Shown here in pieces: positions 17,511-25,916 of a stretch of 64,000 bases of DNA. The notes under the pieces are model-generated. The model saw only the letters and a list, made by a program, of their open reading frames with translations. It was not told the origin of the DNA and searched no databases. Where the stretch lies: positions 32,547 through 96,546 of the forward strand of contig JAFMIR010000013.1 in assembly GCA_017853885.1 (NCBI GenBank). The letters are read 5' to 3'. This DNA comes from Prosthecobacter sp. Lineage in GTDB: Bacteria > Verrucomicrobiota > Verrucomicrobiia > Verrucomicrobiales > Verrucomicrobiaceae. The translations under genes and the position numbers were made by a program. Each line of letters opens with the position of its first letter. Positions within the stretch are counted from its first letter, which is position 1.

Positions 17511-18908
17511 TCATGCGAGGATGTCTTTCACCACATGCCCATGCACATCGGTGAGGCGGTAATCACGGCCTGCGTGGCGGTAGGTGAGCTGTTCGTGGTT
17601 GATGCCGAGGAGATGCAGGATGGTGGCCTGGAGGTCGTGGACGTGGACGGGGGCGCTGACGACGCCGTAGCCGAAGTCGTCGGTGGCGCCGTGGACGTGG
17701 CCGCGCTTCACGCCGCCGCCGGCCATCCAGAGGGTGAAGGCGTTCGGGTGATGATCGCGTCCGTCGCCGCTTACGCCGCGTCGCACCTCGCCCATTGGCG
17801 TGCGGCCGAACTCGCCCGCCCAGACGACGAGCGTGTCATCGAGTAAGCCGCGCTGCTTGAGATCCTTCAGCAGCGCGGCGGCCCCCTGGTCGGTCATGGC
17901 GCAGTTGTCAGCGAGGCGTTGGGTCAGTTTGCCGTGATGATCCCATGAACTGTGCACGAGATGCACGAAGCGCACGCCGCGCTCCACCATGCGGCGGGCG
18001 AGCAGGCAGTTCGTGCCAAAGGCGCGCGTCGTTTCGTGGTTCAGGCCATACATCTCGCGCGTGGCCTCGCTCTCGCCGCGCAGGTCGATCAGGTCGGGCG
18101 CGGCGCTTTGCATGCGAAAAGCCATCTCATATGCGGCGATGCGCGAGGCGATCTCGGCATCGCCGGTGCGCTGCTGGTTCATCGAGTTCAGATCACGCAA
18201 CGCATCCAGCCGGGCGCGCTGCGTGGTGGTGCTGATGCCTCGCGGATTGCTGAGATGTAGAATGGGATCGCCGGAGCCGCGGAAGGTCACGCCGCGATAG
18301 GTCGAGGGCATGAAGCCGCTGCCCCAGAGAGCCGCGCCCGCGCCTTCGAGCCCGTGGCTGTCATCGGAGAGCAGCACGAGGTAGCCGGGCAGATTCTGGC
18401 TGACGCTGCCGAGGCCGTAGTTCACCCACGCGCCCATGCTGGGATTTCCAAACAACGGCGTGCCGCAGTGCAGCAGCAGTTGCGCGGGGTCGTGATTGCT
18501 CTGCTCGCAGTGCATCGAGCGGATCATGCAAATCTCGTCGGCGAGCGCGGCGGTGTGCGGCAGCAACTCGGAGAACTCCATGCCGCACTGCCCGTGGCGC
18601 GCAAACTTCCGCGGACTGGCCATCACGGTCTCAAGCACGCCTCCGGTCGCGCTCTTCTTGGCAGAACCGAGGATGGACGTGGGCATCGGCTGGCCGTGCA
18701 TGGCCGCCATCTTCGGTTTCGGATCAAACAGATCGACCTGCGACGGACCGCCCATCATGAAGAGGAAGATCACGTTTTTCGCCCTCGGCGCAAAATGCGG
18801 CTGTGCGGCGAATCCATCGCGTGCGAGCAGATGCCACAAGGCAGCCGCGCCAATGCCATGCGAGCTTTGGGCGAGGAAGGAGCGGCGGGTGATCGGCATG
18901 GGGTTCAT
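17511..18908 (-). CDS. Tat-exported DUF1501 protein of the amidohydrolase operon
   Basis: 465 residues from the ATG at 18908, which places the twin-arginine signal (PITRRSFLAQSSHGIGAAAL) at the N-terminus; an upstream in-frame ATG would add 19 unlikely residues. DUF1501 landmarks are IFLFMMGGPSQVDLFDPKP, WVNYGLGSVSQNLPGY, VWAGEFGRTPMGEVRRG, GRDHHPNAFTLWMAGGGVK and the end LTDVHGHVVKDILA. Members of this family usually occur next to PSCyt/PSD1 cytochromes, as here. It is the last gene of the operon PSD1 cytochrome-amidohydrolase-DUF1501, 22 bp after the amidohydrolase. Biochemical function is unknown; the fold is related to alkaline-phosphatase-like enzymes. Confidence 0.92.
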   Translation of the reverse strand: MNPMPITRRSFLAQSSHGIGAAALWHLLARDGFAAQPHFAPRAKNVIFLFMMGGPSQVDLFDPKPKMAAMHGQPMPTSILGSAKKSATGGVLETVMASPRKFARHGQCGMEFSELLPHTAALADEICMIRSMHCEQSNHDPAQLLLHCGTPLFGNPSMGAWVNYGLGSVSQNLPGYLVLLSDDSHGLEGAGAALWGSGFMPSTYRGVTFRGSGDPILHLSNPRGISTTTQRARLDALRDLNSMNQQRTGDAEIASRIAAYEMAFRMQSAAPDLIDLRGESEATREMYGLNHETTRAFGTNCLLARRMVERGVRFVHLVHSSWDHHGKLTQRLADNCAMTDQGAAALLKDLKQRGLLDDTLVVWAGEFGRTPMGEVRRGVSGDGRDHHPNAFTLWMAGGGVKRGHVHGATDDFGYGVVSAPVHVHDLQATILHLLGINHEQLTYRHAGRDYRLTDVHGHVVKDILA

Positions 18909-18930
18909 GGTGCGGGATTGCGATTCGAGT

Positions 18931-19926
18931 TCAGCGACCACCAAGTTTGAGGAGACGTATGGCATTGCCGCGATGGATCTTGTATTGCACCTCGTCGGGC
19001 AGGTTCATCGCGGACAGGATTTGAAACTGCGGTATCTCCTGGCCCGGCGCTAGGAAGTCGCTGCCAAAGAGCAGGCGGTCGGTGCGGCGGATGACGAACT
19101 CCCGCGCGAAGACCGGATCACGCGTAAGCGCGATCTGGCCGCCGGGCTCGGAGAGGTCGCCGTGGAGATTGGGATACGCGTCCATGAGCCGGTCGAGCGC
19201 GCCACCCGGCGTGATGGGACGCGGCACCTTCGGATAACGTCCAAAGTCCTCCTTCGTCACATCGCCCGAGATGGAGGACCAGAAGCCGCACGCATGGCCG
19301 ATGAAGGGCAGCTTCGGGAATGCCTTCAGTGCGTTCTCCAGCCGGGGCAGGCCTGGCGTGTCGATGCCGCGCAGATCGTCGAGATGGAAAAGAATCGGCA
19401 GCTCCAGCGTCTGGCAGGCCTCGTAGAGCTGCATCATCTGCGGATGGTCGAAAGGCAGGCCCACCTTGTGCTCGCCGAGTCCGCGAGCGCCAGCGTCCTT
19501 GTAGCGCTTGAGGATCTCGATCAGCCCCTTCACGCCATTCACGTGTCCCTGTCGCTCGGGGTAGGTCTTCGGCGCGGCGGGATCGATGGTGACACGCGGA
19601 TCGAGACCACAAAACGCGATCAAGCGATCAGGATGGGCTTTTGCAGCCTCCAACGCCGCCTCGCTCGTCTGCATCGGCTGGATGCCAGGAGACGACTCTG
19701 GCGAAACGAGCGGTTGGATGCAGGCGCGCTCGACATCATTCGAATCCATCCATTGAAGCAACCCTTTGATGCTGACCATCTTTCCGAAACGAAACGCACC
19801 GAGATGTGTGTGGATGTCGATGTAGGGATGCGCGGGCGCGGCGCGTGCCGACGGAATCACCGTCGCGGCCATGGCGGCTGATGCAGACTGTAGAAAACTA
19901 CGGCGGCTGAAGGGCTGGGGATTCAT
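18931..19926 (-). CDS. Tat-exported amidohydrolase-family (TIM-barrel) hydrolase
   Basis: 331 residues from the ATG at 19926, chosen because it begins the twin-arginine signal MNPQPFSRRSFLQSASAAMAA; the longer open frame upstream is antisense to the cytochrome gene. The mature protein starts with the metal motif YIDIHTHLG (HxH) of amidohydrolase family 2. It continues with conserved FHLDDLRG and FIGHACGFW histidines and the late LLFGSDFLAP aspartate, so the metal ligands appear intact. Family members include decarboxylases and lactone or amide hydrolases. The gene starts 4 bp after the cytochrome stop, indicating translational coupling, and probably processes the same substrate in the periplasm. 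Confidence 0.9.
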   Translation of the reverse strand: MNPQPFSRRSFLQSASAAMAATVIPSARAAPAHPYIDIHTHLGAFRFGKMVSIKGLLQWMDSNDVERACIQPLVSPESSPGIQPMQTSEAALEAAKAHPDRLIAFCGLDPRVTIDPAAPKTYPERQGHVNGVKGLIEILKRYKDAGARGLGEHKVGLPFDHPQMMQLYEACQTLELPILFHLDDLRGIDTPGLPRLENALKAFPKLPFIGHACGFWSSISGDVTKEDFGRYPKVPRPITPGGALDRLMDAYPNLHGDLSEPGGQIALTRDPVFAREFVIRRTDRLLFGSDFLAPGQEIPQFQILSAMNLPDEVQYKIHRGNAIRLLKLGGR

Positions 19927-19930
19927 GCGG

Positions 19931-22459
19931 TCATTCACGGGTGATGAACTCATCGAGATTGAGCAGCACGCTGGCGAGCGCGATCCACGCGGCATCAGTC
20001 CCGGCGGGCTGGTCTTGGAGGAGATCGACGGCGGATTTCGGATCGCTGGCAAAGATCGCACGCTGCTGTTGCAGGTAGTCGAGCAGACGCTTCTGCTCCT
20101 CCTCGCGCGGCGGGCGTGAGAGCGTGAGCTGGAAGGCCTGGTGCAGACGCTTGGCATCATCGCCGTGGCATTCACGCCGCACGCGTGATGCGAGAGCCTG
20201 CGCGGCTTCGAGGAAGGCGGGATCGTTGAGGAGATTGAGCGATTGCAGCGGCGTGTTGGACCGCTCGCGACGTGTGCAGCTCCGGCTGAGGTCGGGAAGG
20301 TCAAAGGTGACCGATTGAGCGAAGGGCGAGGTGCGTTGCAGCCAGGTGTAAAGCCCACGCCGGTAGCGGTCCGCACCGGCGGACGTCGTCCAGTCGTTCT
20401 TGTAGCCGTCTTTTGATACTGCCGCTGGCTGCGGCGGTTTCACGCTCGGGCCGCCGATCGTGCGCGTAAGCAAGCCGCTCGCCGCCAGCGACGCGTCGCG
20501 CACAGCCTCCGCGGAAAGCCGCATGCGCTGTTGCCGAGCCACGAGCACGTTCAAAGGGTCGCGCTCCGCAAGTTCGGGCCGCGCTTTGGAGGACTGGCGA
20601 TAGGTCTGTGAAAGCACGATCTGCCGCAGCGTCGATTTGATGCTCCAGCCGCCGCGCATGAAGTCCACCGCCAGCCAGTCGAGCAGTTCAGGATGCGCAG
20701 GCCGGTTTCCGCGCACGCCAAAATTCTCCGACGTGGCCACGATGCCGCGCCCGAACATCTCCTGCCACAGACGGTTCACCACCACACGAGCGGTCAAAGG
20801 ATGCTCGGAGGAGACAAGCCACCGCGCGAGCGCGAAGCGGTCGCTGCCGCCCTTCAGCGGAGGCAGCGCGGCAGGTGTGCCGGGATTCACTTCCGCGCCC
20901 TTCCGGCGGAAGTCGCCGCGTTCAAAGAGATGCGTGGTCCGCTGATGCGAATAACTCATCATGCCCGGCGCGCGTGTCACGGGCGGCAGCTCCTTTGCCA
21001 GCGCGTCGAGCTTTGATTTGAGTTCGGCGAGCTTCAGCGTCTTCCACTTGTCCGCGTAGGCCACGGGCGCTGCTTTGAGGAAATAGTCAAGCAGCTGGTC
21101 CTTCTGATCCTGCGTGCGTTGCGCGAGCGGCGTCTTGATGATGTTGATGCCTTCGAGTTGTCCCTCGCCGAGGCCTTGCCCCCACTGCAATCCCAGCAAC
21201 TCCAACGAACGATCCCAGGTGAAGTCCTCACCCGGGTGCGCCTCGGCATGCAGCAGCCGCTTTTCCCAATCCGCCTGCAATTCCGCCACCTGCGCCGCCA
21301 GAGGCGCGATCAGCTCCGCGCGCTTGCGGTCATGGTCCGCCTGCGCGGCCTCGCGCGGCTCACGCTCGCCGGGCAGCGGCGCGTCGATGTTCACCTCGTC
21401 CGCATTGTTGAAGAAGGCATACAGTTGGTAAAACTCGCGCTGCGAGATGGCGTCGAACTTGTGATCGTGGCACTGCGCGCAGCCGGTGGTCAGCGCCAGC
21501 CACGTCGTGCCGAGAGTCGCGGCGCGGTCGAGCACCTGGTTCACGCGATACTCCTCCAGATCCGCGCCGCCCTCGCGATTGCTCAGCGTGTTGCGCAGGA
21601 AACCCGTCCCCATGCGCTGCGAGATCGTCGCGTCAGGCAACAGATCGCCCGCGAGCTGCTCGACGGTGAATTGATCGAACGGCATGTCGCGATTGAACGC
21701 GTCCACCACCCACTGCCGCCAGCGCCACGCCACCGGCCGAATGAAGTCCTGCAAATAGCCGTCGCTGTCCGCATAGTGCGCCAGGTCGAGCCACCAGCGC
21801 GCCCAGCGCTCACCGAAATGCTCCGATTGCAGCAAGCGATCCACCACACGCTCAAACGCGTCTGCTCGCTGATCATTCACATACGCGTCCACCTCCAGCG
21901 GCGTAGGAGGCAGGCCGGTCAAATCAAGCGTCACGCGGCGGATCAATGTCGCGCGATCCGCTTCCGCTGCAGGCGCGATGCCTTCCTTCGCCAGTCGCGC
22001 GTGAATGAAACGATCGACCGGCTGAGTCACAGCCGCCACCACGGGCGGCTCCGTCTTCACCGGCGGAACATAGGCCCAATGCGGCTCATATTTCGCCCCC
22101 TGCTCGATCCATCGCTTCAAGACCTCCATCTGCGCCGACGTGAGCGCCTTGCCCGATTTCTTCGGCGGCATCACCTCATCCGTGTCGCTCGTGAAAAGGC
22201 GCTCCACCAGCGCGCTCGCCTTCACATCCCCGGGCACGATCGCGCGTGCTCCCGACTCCAGCTCTGCCATCGCACCCTCGCGCTGATCCAGACGCAGCCC
22301 CGCTTTGCGGTTGGCCTTGTCAAAGCCGTGGCACTGGAAACACTGATCCGCCAGGATCGGCAGCACATCGCGGTTGTAGCGCACGACCGACAGGTCACCA
22401 GCGCACAGCGCCGCCATTGGCACGTGGAAAAGGGTGATGATGGGAAACGACAGTCGCAT
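19931..22459 (-). CDS. Exported PSCyt1/DUF1549/DUF1553 cytochrome c protein (amidohydrolase operon)
   Basis: 842 residues from the ATG at 22459, which gives a clean signal peptide (MRLSFPIITLFHVPMAALCAG); ATGs at 22474 and 22483 are possible. The heme motif CFQCH sits in the N-terminal PSCyt1 domain, followed by MPPKKSGKAL. The DUF1549 domain has the typical GERWARWWLDLAHYADSDGY and CAQCHDHKFD (a second CxxCH), and the DUF1553 domain contains VVNRLWQEMFGRGIV and SNTPLQSLNLLNDP. First gene of the leftward operon cytochrome-amidohydrolase-DUF1501, divergent from a LysR regulator 70 bp away. Function is unknown; electron transfer coupled to substrate oxidation is inferred from the heme motifs. 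Confidence 0.92.
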   Translation of the reverse strand: MRLSFPIITLFHVPMAALCAGDLSVVRYNRDVLPILADQCFQCHGFDKANRKAGLRLDQREGAMAELESGARAIVPGDVKASALVERLFTSDTDEVMPPKKSGKALTSAQMEVLKRWIEQGAKYEPHWAYVPPVKTEPPVVAAVTQPVDRFIHARLAKEGIAPAAEADRATLIRRVTLDLTGLPPTPLEVDAYVNDQRADAFERVVDRLLQSEHFGERWARWWLDLAHYADSDGYLQDFIRPVAWRWRQWVVDAFNRDMPFDQFTVEQLAGDLLPDATISQRMGTGFLRNTLSNREGGADLEEYRVNQVLDRAATLGTTWLALTTGCAQCHDHKFDAISQREFYQLYAFFNNADEVNIDAPLPGEREPREAAQADHDRKRAELIAPLAAQVAELQADWEKRLLHAEAHPGEDFTWDRSLELLGLQWGQGLGEGQLEGINIIKTPLAQRTQDQKDQLLDYFLKAAPVAYADKWKTLKLAELKSKLDALAKELPPVTRAPGMMSYSHQRTTHLFERGDFRRKGAEVNPGTPAALPPLKGGSDRFALARWLVSSEHPLTARVVVNRLWQEMFGRGIVATSENFGVRGNRPAHPELLDWLAVDFMRGGWSIKSTLRQIVLSQTYRQSSKARPELAERDPLNVLVARQQRMRLSAEAVRDASLAASGLLTRTIGGPSVKPPQPAAVSKDGYKNDWTTSAGADRYRRGLYTWLQRTSPFAQSVTFDLPDLSRSCTRRERSNTPLQSLNLLNDPAFLEAAQALASRVRRECHGDDAKRLHQAFQLTLSRPPREEEQKRLLDYLQQQRAIFASDPKSAVDLLQDQPAGTDAAWIALASVLLNLDEFITRE

Positions 22460-22529
22460 GCGGCTCCATGACATACCCGTCACGAGACGGATTCATTGCA
22501 TAAGCCGTTTGAAAACCTTCCTAACGACC

Positions 22530-23495
22530 ATGAAGCTGAGCTTAATGAAGGAAAATAGCCGTCACTACTACAAGGAGGTTCGCCTGCGACAGATGCGAGC
22601 GCTCGTCGAGATCTCGCGCGGGCGCAGTTTTGCCGAGGCCGCGAGGAAGCTCGGATTGTCCGGCCCCGCTGTCTGGCAGCAGGTGCGCGCGCTGGAGCGG
22701 GAGTTCGAAGTCAGGCTGGTGTCCACCAGCGGACGCGAGGCGGTGCTCACGGAGGATGGCGAGCTTTTACTCCAATTGGCCTCCCCGTTGCTCGAAAGCT
22801 TCGACGGCATCCGTGCCCTCTTTGCCGAACGCCGCGGCACCCTCCAGCGCCGGCTCACGCTCGCCACGACCACCGCGCTGCTCACCCATGAGTTGCCTCA
22901 CCTCATCGCGAAATATCGTCAGAAGCATCCCAACGTGGAACTGACGCTTCTGGACCGTCCGTCCTTGGAATCCCTGGACCTCTTCAAGCGCGGACAGGCG
23001 GACATTGCCATCGTCGGGGCCGAAAATGCCGACAGCAGACACTCAGGCTCCCAGGCAGTGGAGCTGACGCGGTTCTGTTTTCACCTGCTCTGTCCTTCGA
23101 ATCATCCGCTTCTAAGCCGACGGCGCCTCACGCATGCCGATGTGAGCACACACCGTCTGATCCTCCCTGGCCAGGGCTCTGCGGTGAGTGGCAGGGTTCC
23201 TCGCGTGCTGGCCGAGCATGGCTTTTCAGAAGCCCGTGTCGCACTCACCTCCACCAACCTTGCACTGACCATCAGCTACGTGCAGATGGGCCTGGGGATC
23301 GCCGTCGTGCCATTACCCTCCACCGCCGCGCGGCACTGGAAGCCCTCGCTGCACGGGGCTGTCCATCTGCGGGATGTGTCGGCACTTTTCGGCCACGAAT
23401 CCATCCTGCTGCATCATCACCAGGCAGATCATGAACTCGCCCACATCCGCGCCTTCCGCGAGATGGTGATGAAGGCGCTCAAGACGGAGGCGTAA
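22530..23495 (+). CDS. LysR-family regulator next to the cytochrome-amidohydrolase operon
   Basis: 321 residues from ATG 22530; an in-frame open region upstream overlaps the divergent gene and is not needed. The N-terminal winged helix-turn-helix is clear (LRQMRALVEISRGRSFAEAARKLGLSGPAVWQQVRALEREF, in two parts), followed by a substrate-binding-protein-like effector domain. It is transcribed away from the PSD1 cytochrome operon with only about 70 bp between the starts, the classical arrangement for a LysR regulator that controls the divergent operon in response to a pathway metabolite. The effector is unknown. Confidence 0.9.
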   Translation: MKLSLMKENSRHYYKEVRLRQMRALVEISRGRSFAEAARKLGLSGPAVWQQVRALEREFEVRLVSTSGREAVLTEDGELLLQLASPLLESFDGIRALFAERRGTLQRRLTLATTTALLTHELPHLIAKYRQKHPNVELTLLDRPSLESLDLFKRGQADIAIVGAENADSRHSGSQAVELTRFCFHLLCPSNHPLLSRRRLTHADVSTHRLILPGQGSAVSGRVPRVLAEHGFSEARVALTSTNLALTISYVQMGLGIAVVPLPSTAARHWKPSLHGAVHLRDVSALFGHESILLHHHQADHELAHIRAFREMVMKALKTEA

Positions 23496-23555
23496 GCGTG
23501 GTTTCAAGGGGAATGGCTTCTGAGGCTTCAGTTGGAAGGCAAGCCACTCCGCTGG

Positions 23556-24983
23556 TCACGCCAGCACTTCCTTCACCACATGCCCATGCACATCGGTGAG
23601 GCGTCGGTCGACACCGTTGGTGCGCACGGTGAGCTTCTCGTGATCAATACCGAGCAGGTGCAGGATGGTGGCGTGGAGATCGTAGCCAGTGGTGATGTCT
23701 TGGGCGGCCTGGTAGCCGATTTCGTCGCTGACGCCGTGGGTGATGCCACCTTTGATGCCTGCGCCCCAGAGCCAGCTGACGAAGGTGCCGCAGTTGTGGT
23801 CGCGGCCAAGCGAGCCTTGGGAGAAGGGCGTGCGGCCAAACTCGGTGGCCCACACGACGAGCGTGTCCTCGGCGAGACCGCGCTGGCGGAGGTCGCGCAG
23901 CAACGCGGCAATGGGCTGATCGATGCTGCGGGCCATGGGCGGGAGTTGCGTGGGAATGTTGCCGTGGTTGTCCCAGTTGTTTACCGCGCCTTCGGGGCCG
24001 CTCCACACTTGGACAAAACGCACGCCGCGCTCGATGAGACGCGTGGCGAGGAGGCAGCGCTTGGCGAAGTCGGCGGTGGCTTTGTCCGGGTTGTCGAGTC
24101 CGTAGGCCTTGCGGGCGGACTCGGGCTCGCGCATGACATCAAAGGCTTCTGGGGCGCTCATCTGCATCTTCGCGGCGAGTTCATAACCGGAGACGCGGGC
24201 AGCGAGCCGTGAGTCGCCAGGATGTTGCGCGACATGGGCGCGGTTCAGTTGATTGAGCAGCGCAAGACCGTCGGCATCGGCGCTGCGCGTGGCGTAGGCG
24301 AACTGGTCCGAGGCAAAGAGGTCGGGAATCGGCTGCGGGCTGTCGCTCTTGATGACCGTGCCTTGATGCACGGCCGGTAAAAAGCCGGCGGTGAAGCAGC
24401 CGCGGCCGTTGTAGGGCAGGCCGCGCGCATCCGGCAGGACGATGAAGCCAGGCAGGTTATCGCTGAGGCTGCCGAGCGCATACGAGATCCACGCGCCCAT
24501 GCAGGGAAAGCCGGGCAGCAGGAAGCCGTTGTTCATCAGGTAGGCGTTCTGGCCATGGACATTCGAGCGACCGGTCATCGCCTGGAGAAAGGCCATCTCA
24601 TCGACGAGTTTCGCCTGCTCAGGAAAGAGGCTGCTCACCCACTTGCCGCACTGCCCGTGCGGCTTGAACTCGAAGGGGCTTTTCATCAACGCGCCCTGCA
24701 TGCCCGTCGCGCCTTCGATCTTCGTTTTGGAGCCGAGCTTCTGTCCGTCGAGCTTCGTGAGCGCGGATTTGTAGTCCCAGGTGTCCATCGGGCTCGCGCC
24801 GCCATTCATGAAGAGCTGGATCACACGCTTCACCTTCGCACGATGATGAATGCCGCCATTGAGTTCCGGCTTGGCAAAAGAGCCCGATGACTCACGGGCC
24901 AGCAAATGCGTGAGCGCGAGACCGGTGAAGCCTCCGCTCACGCTGGAGAGAAAATCACGGCGCAGGATGGGATGCGGGTTCAT
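23556..24983 (-). CDS. Tat-exported DUF1501 protein of the IclR operon
   Basis: 475 residues beginning MNPHPILRRDFLSSVSGG, a twin-arginine signal. Family landmarks are QLFMNGGASPMDTWDYK, MGAWISYALGSLSDNLPGF, VWATEFGRTPFSQG, GRDHNCGTFVSWLWG and the ending RRLTDVHGHVVKEVLA. It is the last gene of a leftward operon, 18 bp after the beta-propeller gene and downstream of the IclR regulator and the PSD1 cytochrome. It is a paralogue of the DUF1501 genes at 17511 and 50072; the best-conserved parts are the export signal and the C-terminal 40 residues. Function unknown. Confidence 0.92.
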   Translation of the reverse strand: MNPHPILRRDFLSSVSGGFTGLALTHLLARESSGSFAKPELNGGIHHRAKVKRVIQLFMNGGASPMDTWDYKSALTKLDGQKLGSKTKIEGATGMQGALMKSPFEFKPHGQCGKWVSSLFPEQAKLVDEMAFLQAMTGRSNVHGQNAYLMNNGFLLPGFPCMGAWISYALGSLSDNLPGFIVLPDARGLPYNGRGCFTAGFLPAVHQGTVIKSDSPQPIPDLFASDQFAYATRSADADGLALLNQLNRAHVAQHPGDSRLAARVSGYELAAKMQMSAPEAFDVMREPESARKAYGLDNPDKATADFAKRCLLATRLIERGVRFVQVWSGPEGAVNNWDNHGNIPTQLPPMARSIDQPIAALLRDLRQRGLAEDTLVVWATEFGRTPFSQGSLGRDHNCGTFVSWLWGAGIKGGITHGVSDEIGYQAAQDITTGYDLHATILHLLGIDHEKLTVRTNGVDRRLTDVHGHVVKEVLA

Positions 24984-25001
24984 GGCATGAAGAGAAGGTT
25001 T

Positions 25002-25904
25002 TCAGCGCAGCACCTCGCCATTCAGCGGGTCGGCGGGCGTGTCGATGATCTGCATCTGGCAGACGGTCTTGAAGCGGGTGTGGTCGGCGAACTCCCAGAC
25101 CACTTTCTTGTCCGGCGTCACCTCGAAGAGCATGGGTTGCTTGCGGGTGAAGCCGTGGCCGATGTAATTGCCGAAGACGGTGTTGCCGTTCGGAAGCCGA
25201 TGAATGCCCATGGGGATGCGCAGCGGGTTTCCGGCCAACTCGTTCTCGCCGATGCGCCACACGGTCTTCAAGTTTTCGTCGAGTTCGACAATGCTCGTCT
25301 TGTCCCAAAGACTGACGATGAGATGACCGTTCGGCAGCTTCACGATCCCGCCGGGTTGCCCGTTGAGCGGGATCTCGCGCAATTGTGCCCCTTCAGCATC
25401 GAGTTCGACGACCTTCTTTTCATCCATGAGGCACACCCAGAAGTGACCGTCCGTGCTGCGGCGCACGCCGCGAAACTGGTGGCTCATGACCTTCGGTGTG
25501 GACTTCACTGGCAGTTCCTTCACCACACGGCCATCGCGGCCGACGATGACGAGGCGGCTCATGAAGCACTCGGCCACGAGCACGCTGCCATCGGGCAAAG
25601 GCTGGCAGGAGTGGACCTTGGCCTGCGGCGGCGCGGTGTATTGCCATACCACCTTCTTGTCCCGCGTGACCTCCACCGCGCCGGTGCTCTGGCTGAAGAG
25701 CACGTTTCCATTTGCCAGCAGCCAGCAGTCCTGCGGCGTGGTCGCCGGATATTCCCACTCGATCTCACCGGATGCAGACACAATGCACACGCGGTTGCCG
25801 CCGTAGTCGGTGACGAGGAGGCGGTGGGAGATTTTGTCCTCCGCTTTCAACGCACTGAGAGGAGTAGCCAAGAGCCAGAGGATGAGTAAAAGACCGTTTT
25901 TCAT
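25002..25904 (-). CDS. Exported beta-propeller protein
   Basis: 300 residues from ATG 25904 (a TTG two codons upstream is possible), starting with a signal peptide (MKNGLLLILWLLATPLSALKAED). The mature protein is a chain of about six similar blades with the pattern GG..V...LPNGH.L.S....VVELD, e.g. LANGNVLFSQ, LPDGSVLVAE, LPNGHLIVSL, LPNGNTVFGN, and paired WEY/WQY/WRI/WEF strands as in PQQ- or NHL-like propellers. No catalytic motif is visible; such proteins often bind a ligand or a partner. It lies between the PSD1 cytochrome (12 bp) and the DUF1501 gene (18 bp), so it belongs to that exported module. Confidence 0.85.
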   Translation of the reverse strand: MKNGLLLILWLLATPLSALKAEDKISHRLLVTDYGGNRVCIVSASGEIEWEYPATTPQDCWLLANGNVLFSQSTGAVEVTRDKKVVWQYTAPPQAKVHSCQPLPDGSVLVAECFMSRLVIVGRDGRVVKELPVKSTPKVMSHQFRGVRRSTDGHFWVCLMDEKKVVELDAEGAQLREIPLNGQPGGIVKLPNGHLIVSLWDKTSIVELDENLKTVWRIGENELAGNPLRIPMGIHRLPNGNTVFGNYIGHGFTRKQPMLFEVTPDKKVVWEFADHTRFKTVCQMQIIDTPADPLNGEVLR

Positions 25905-25916
25905 GAGCAAGATGGT

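Noticed and set aside
19927..20376. N-terminal extension of the amidohydrolase frame
   Set aside because: Overlaps the end of the PSD1 cytochrome and precedes the twin-arginine signal that marks the true start at 19926.
21119..22471. 450-codon plus-strand frame rich in Arg and Leu
   Set aside because: Antisense to the PSD1 cytochrome, which has its full set of domains and heme motifs.
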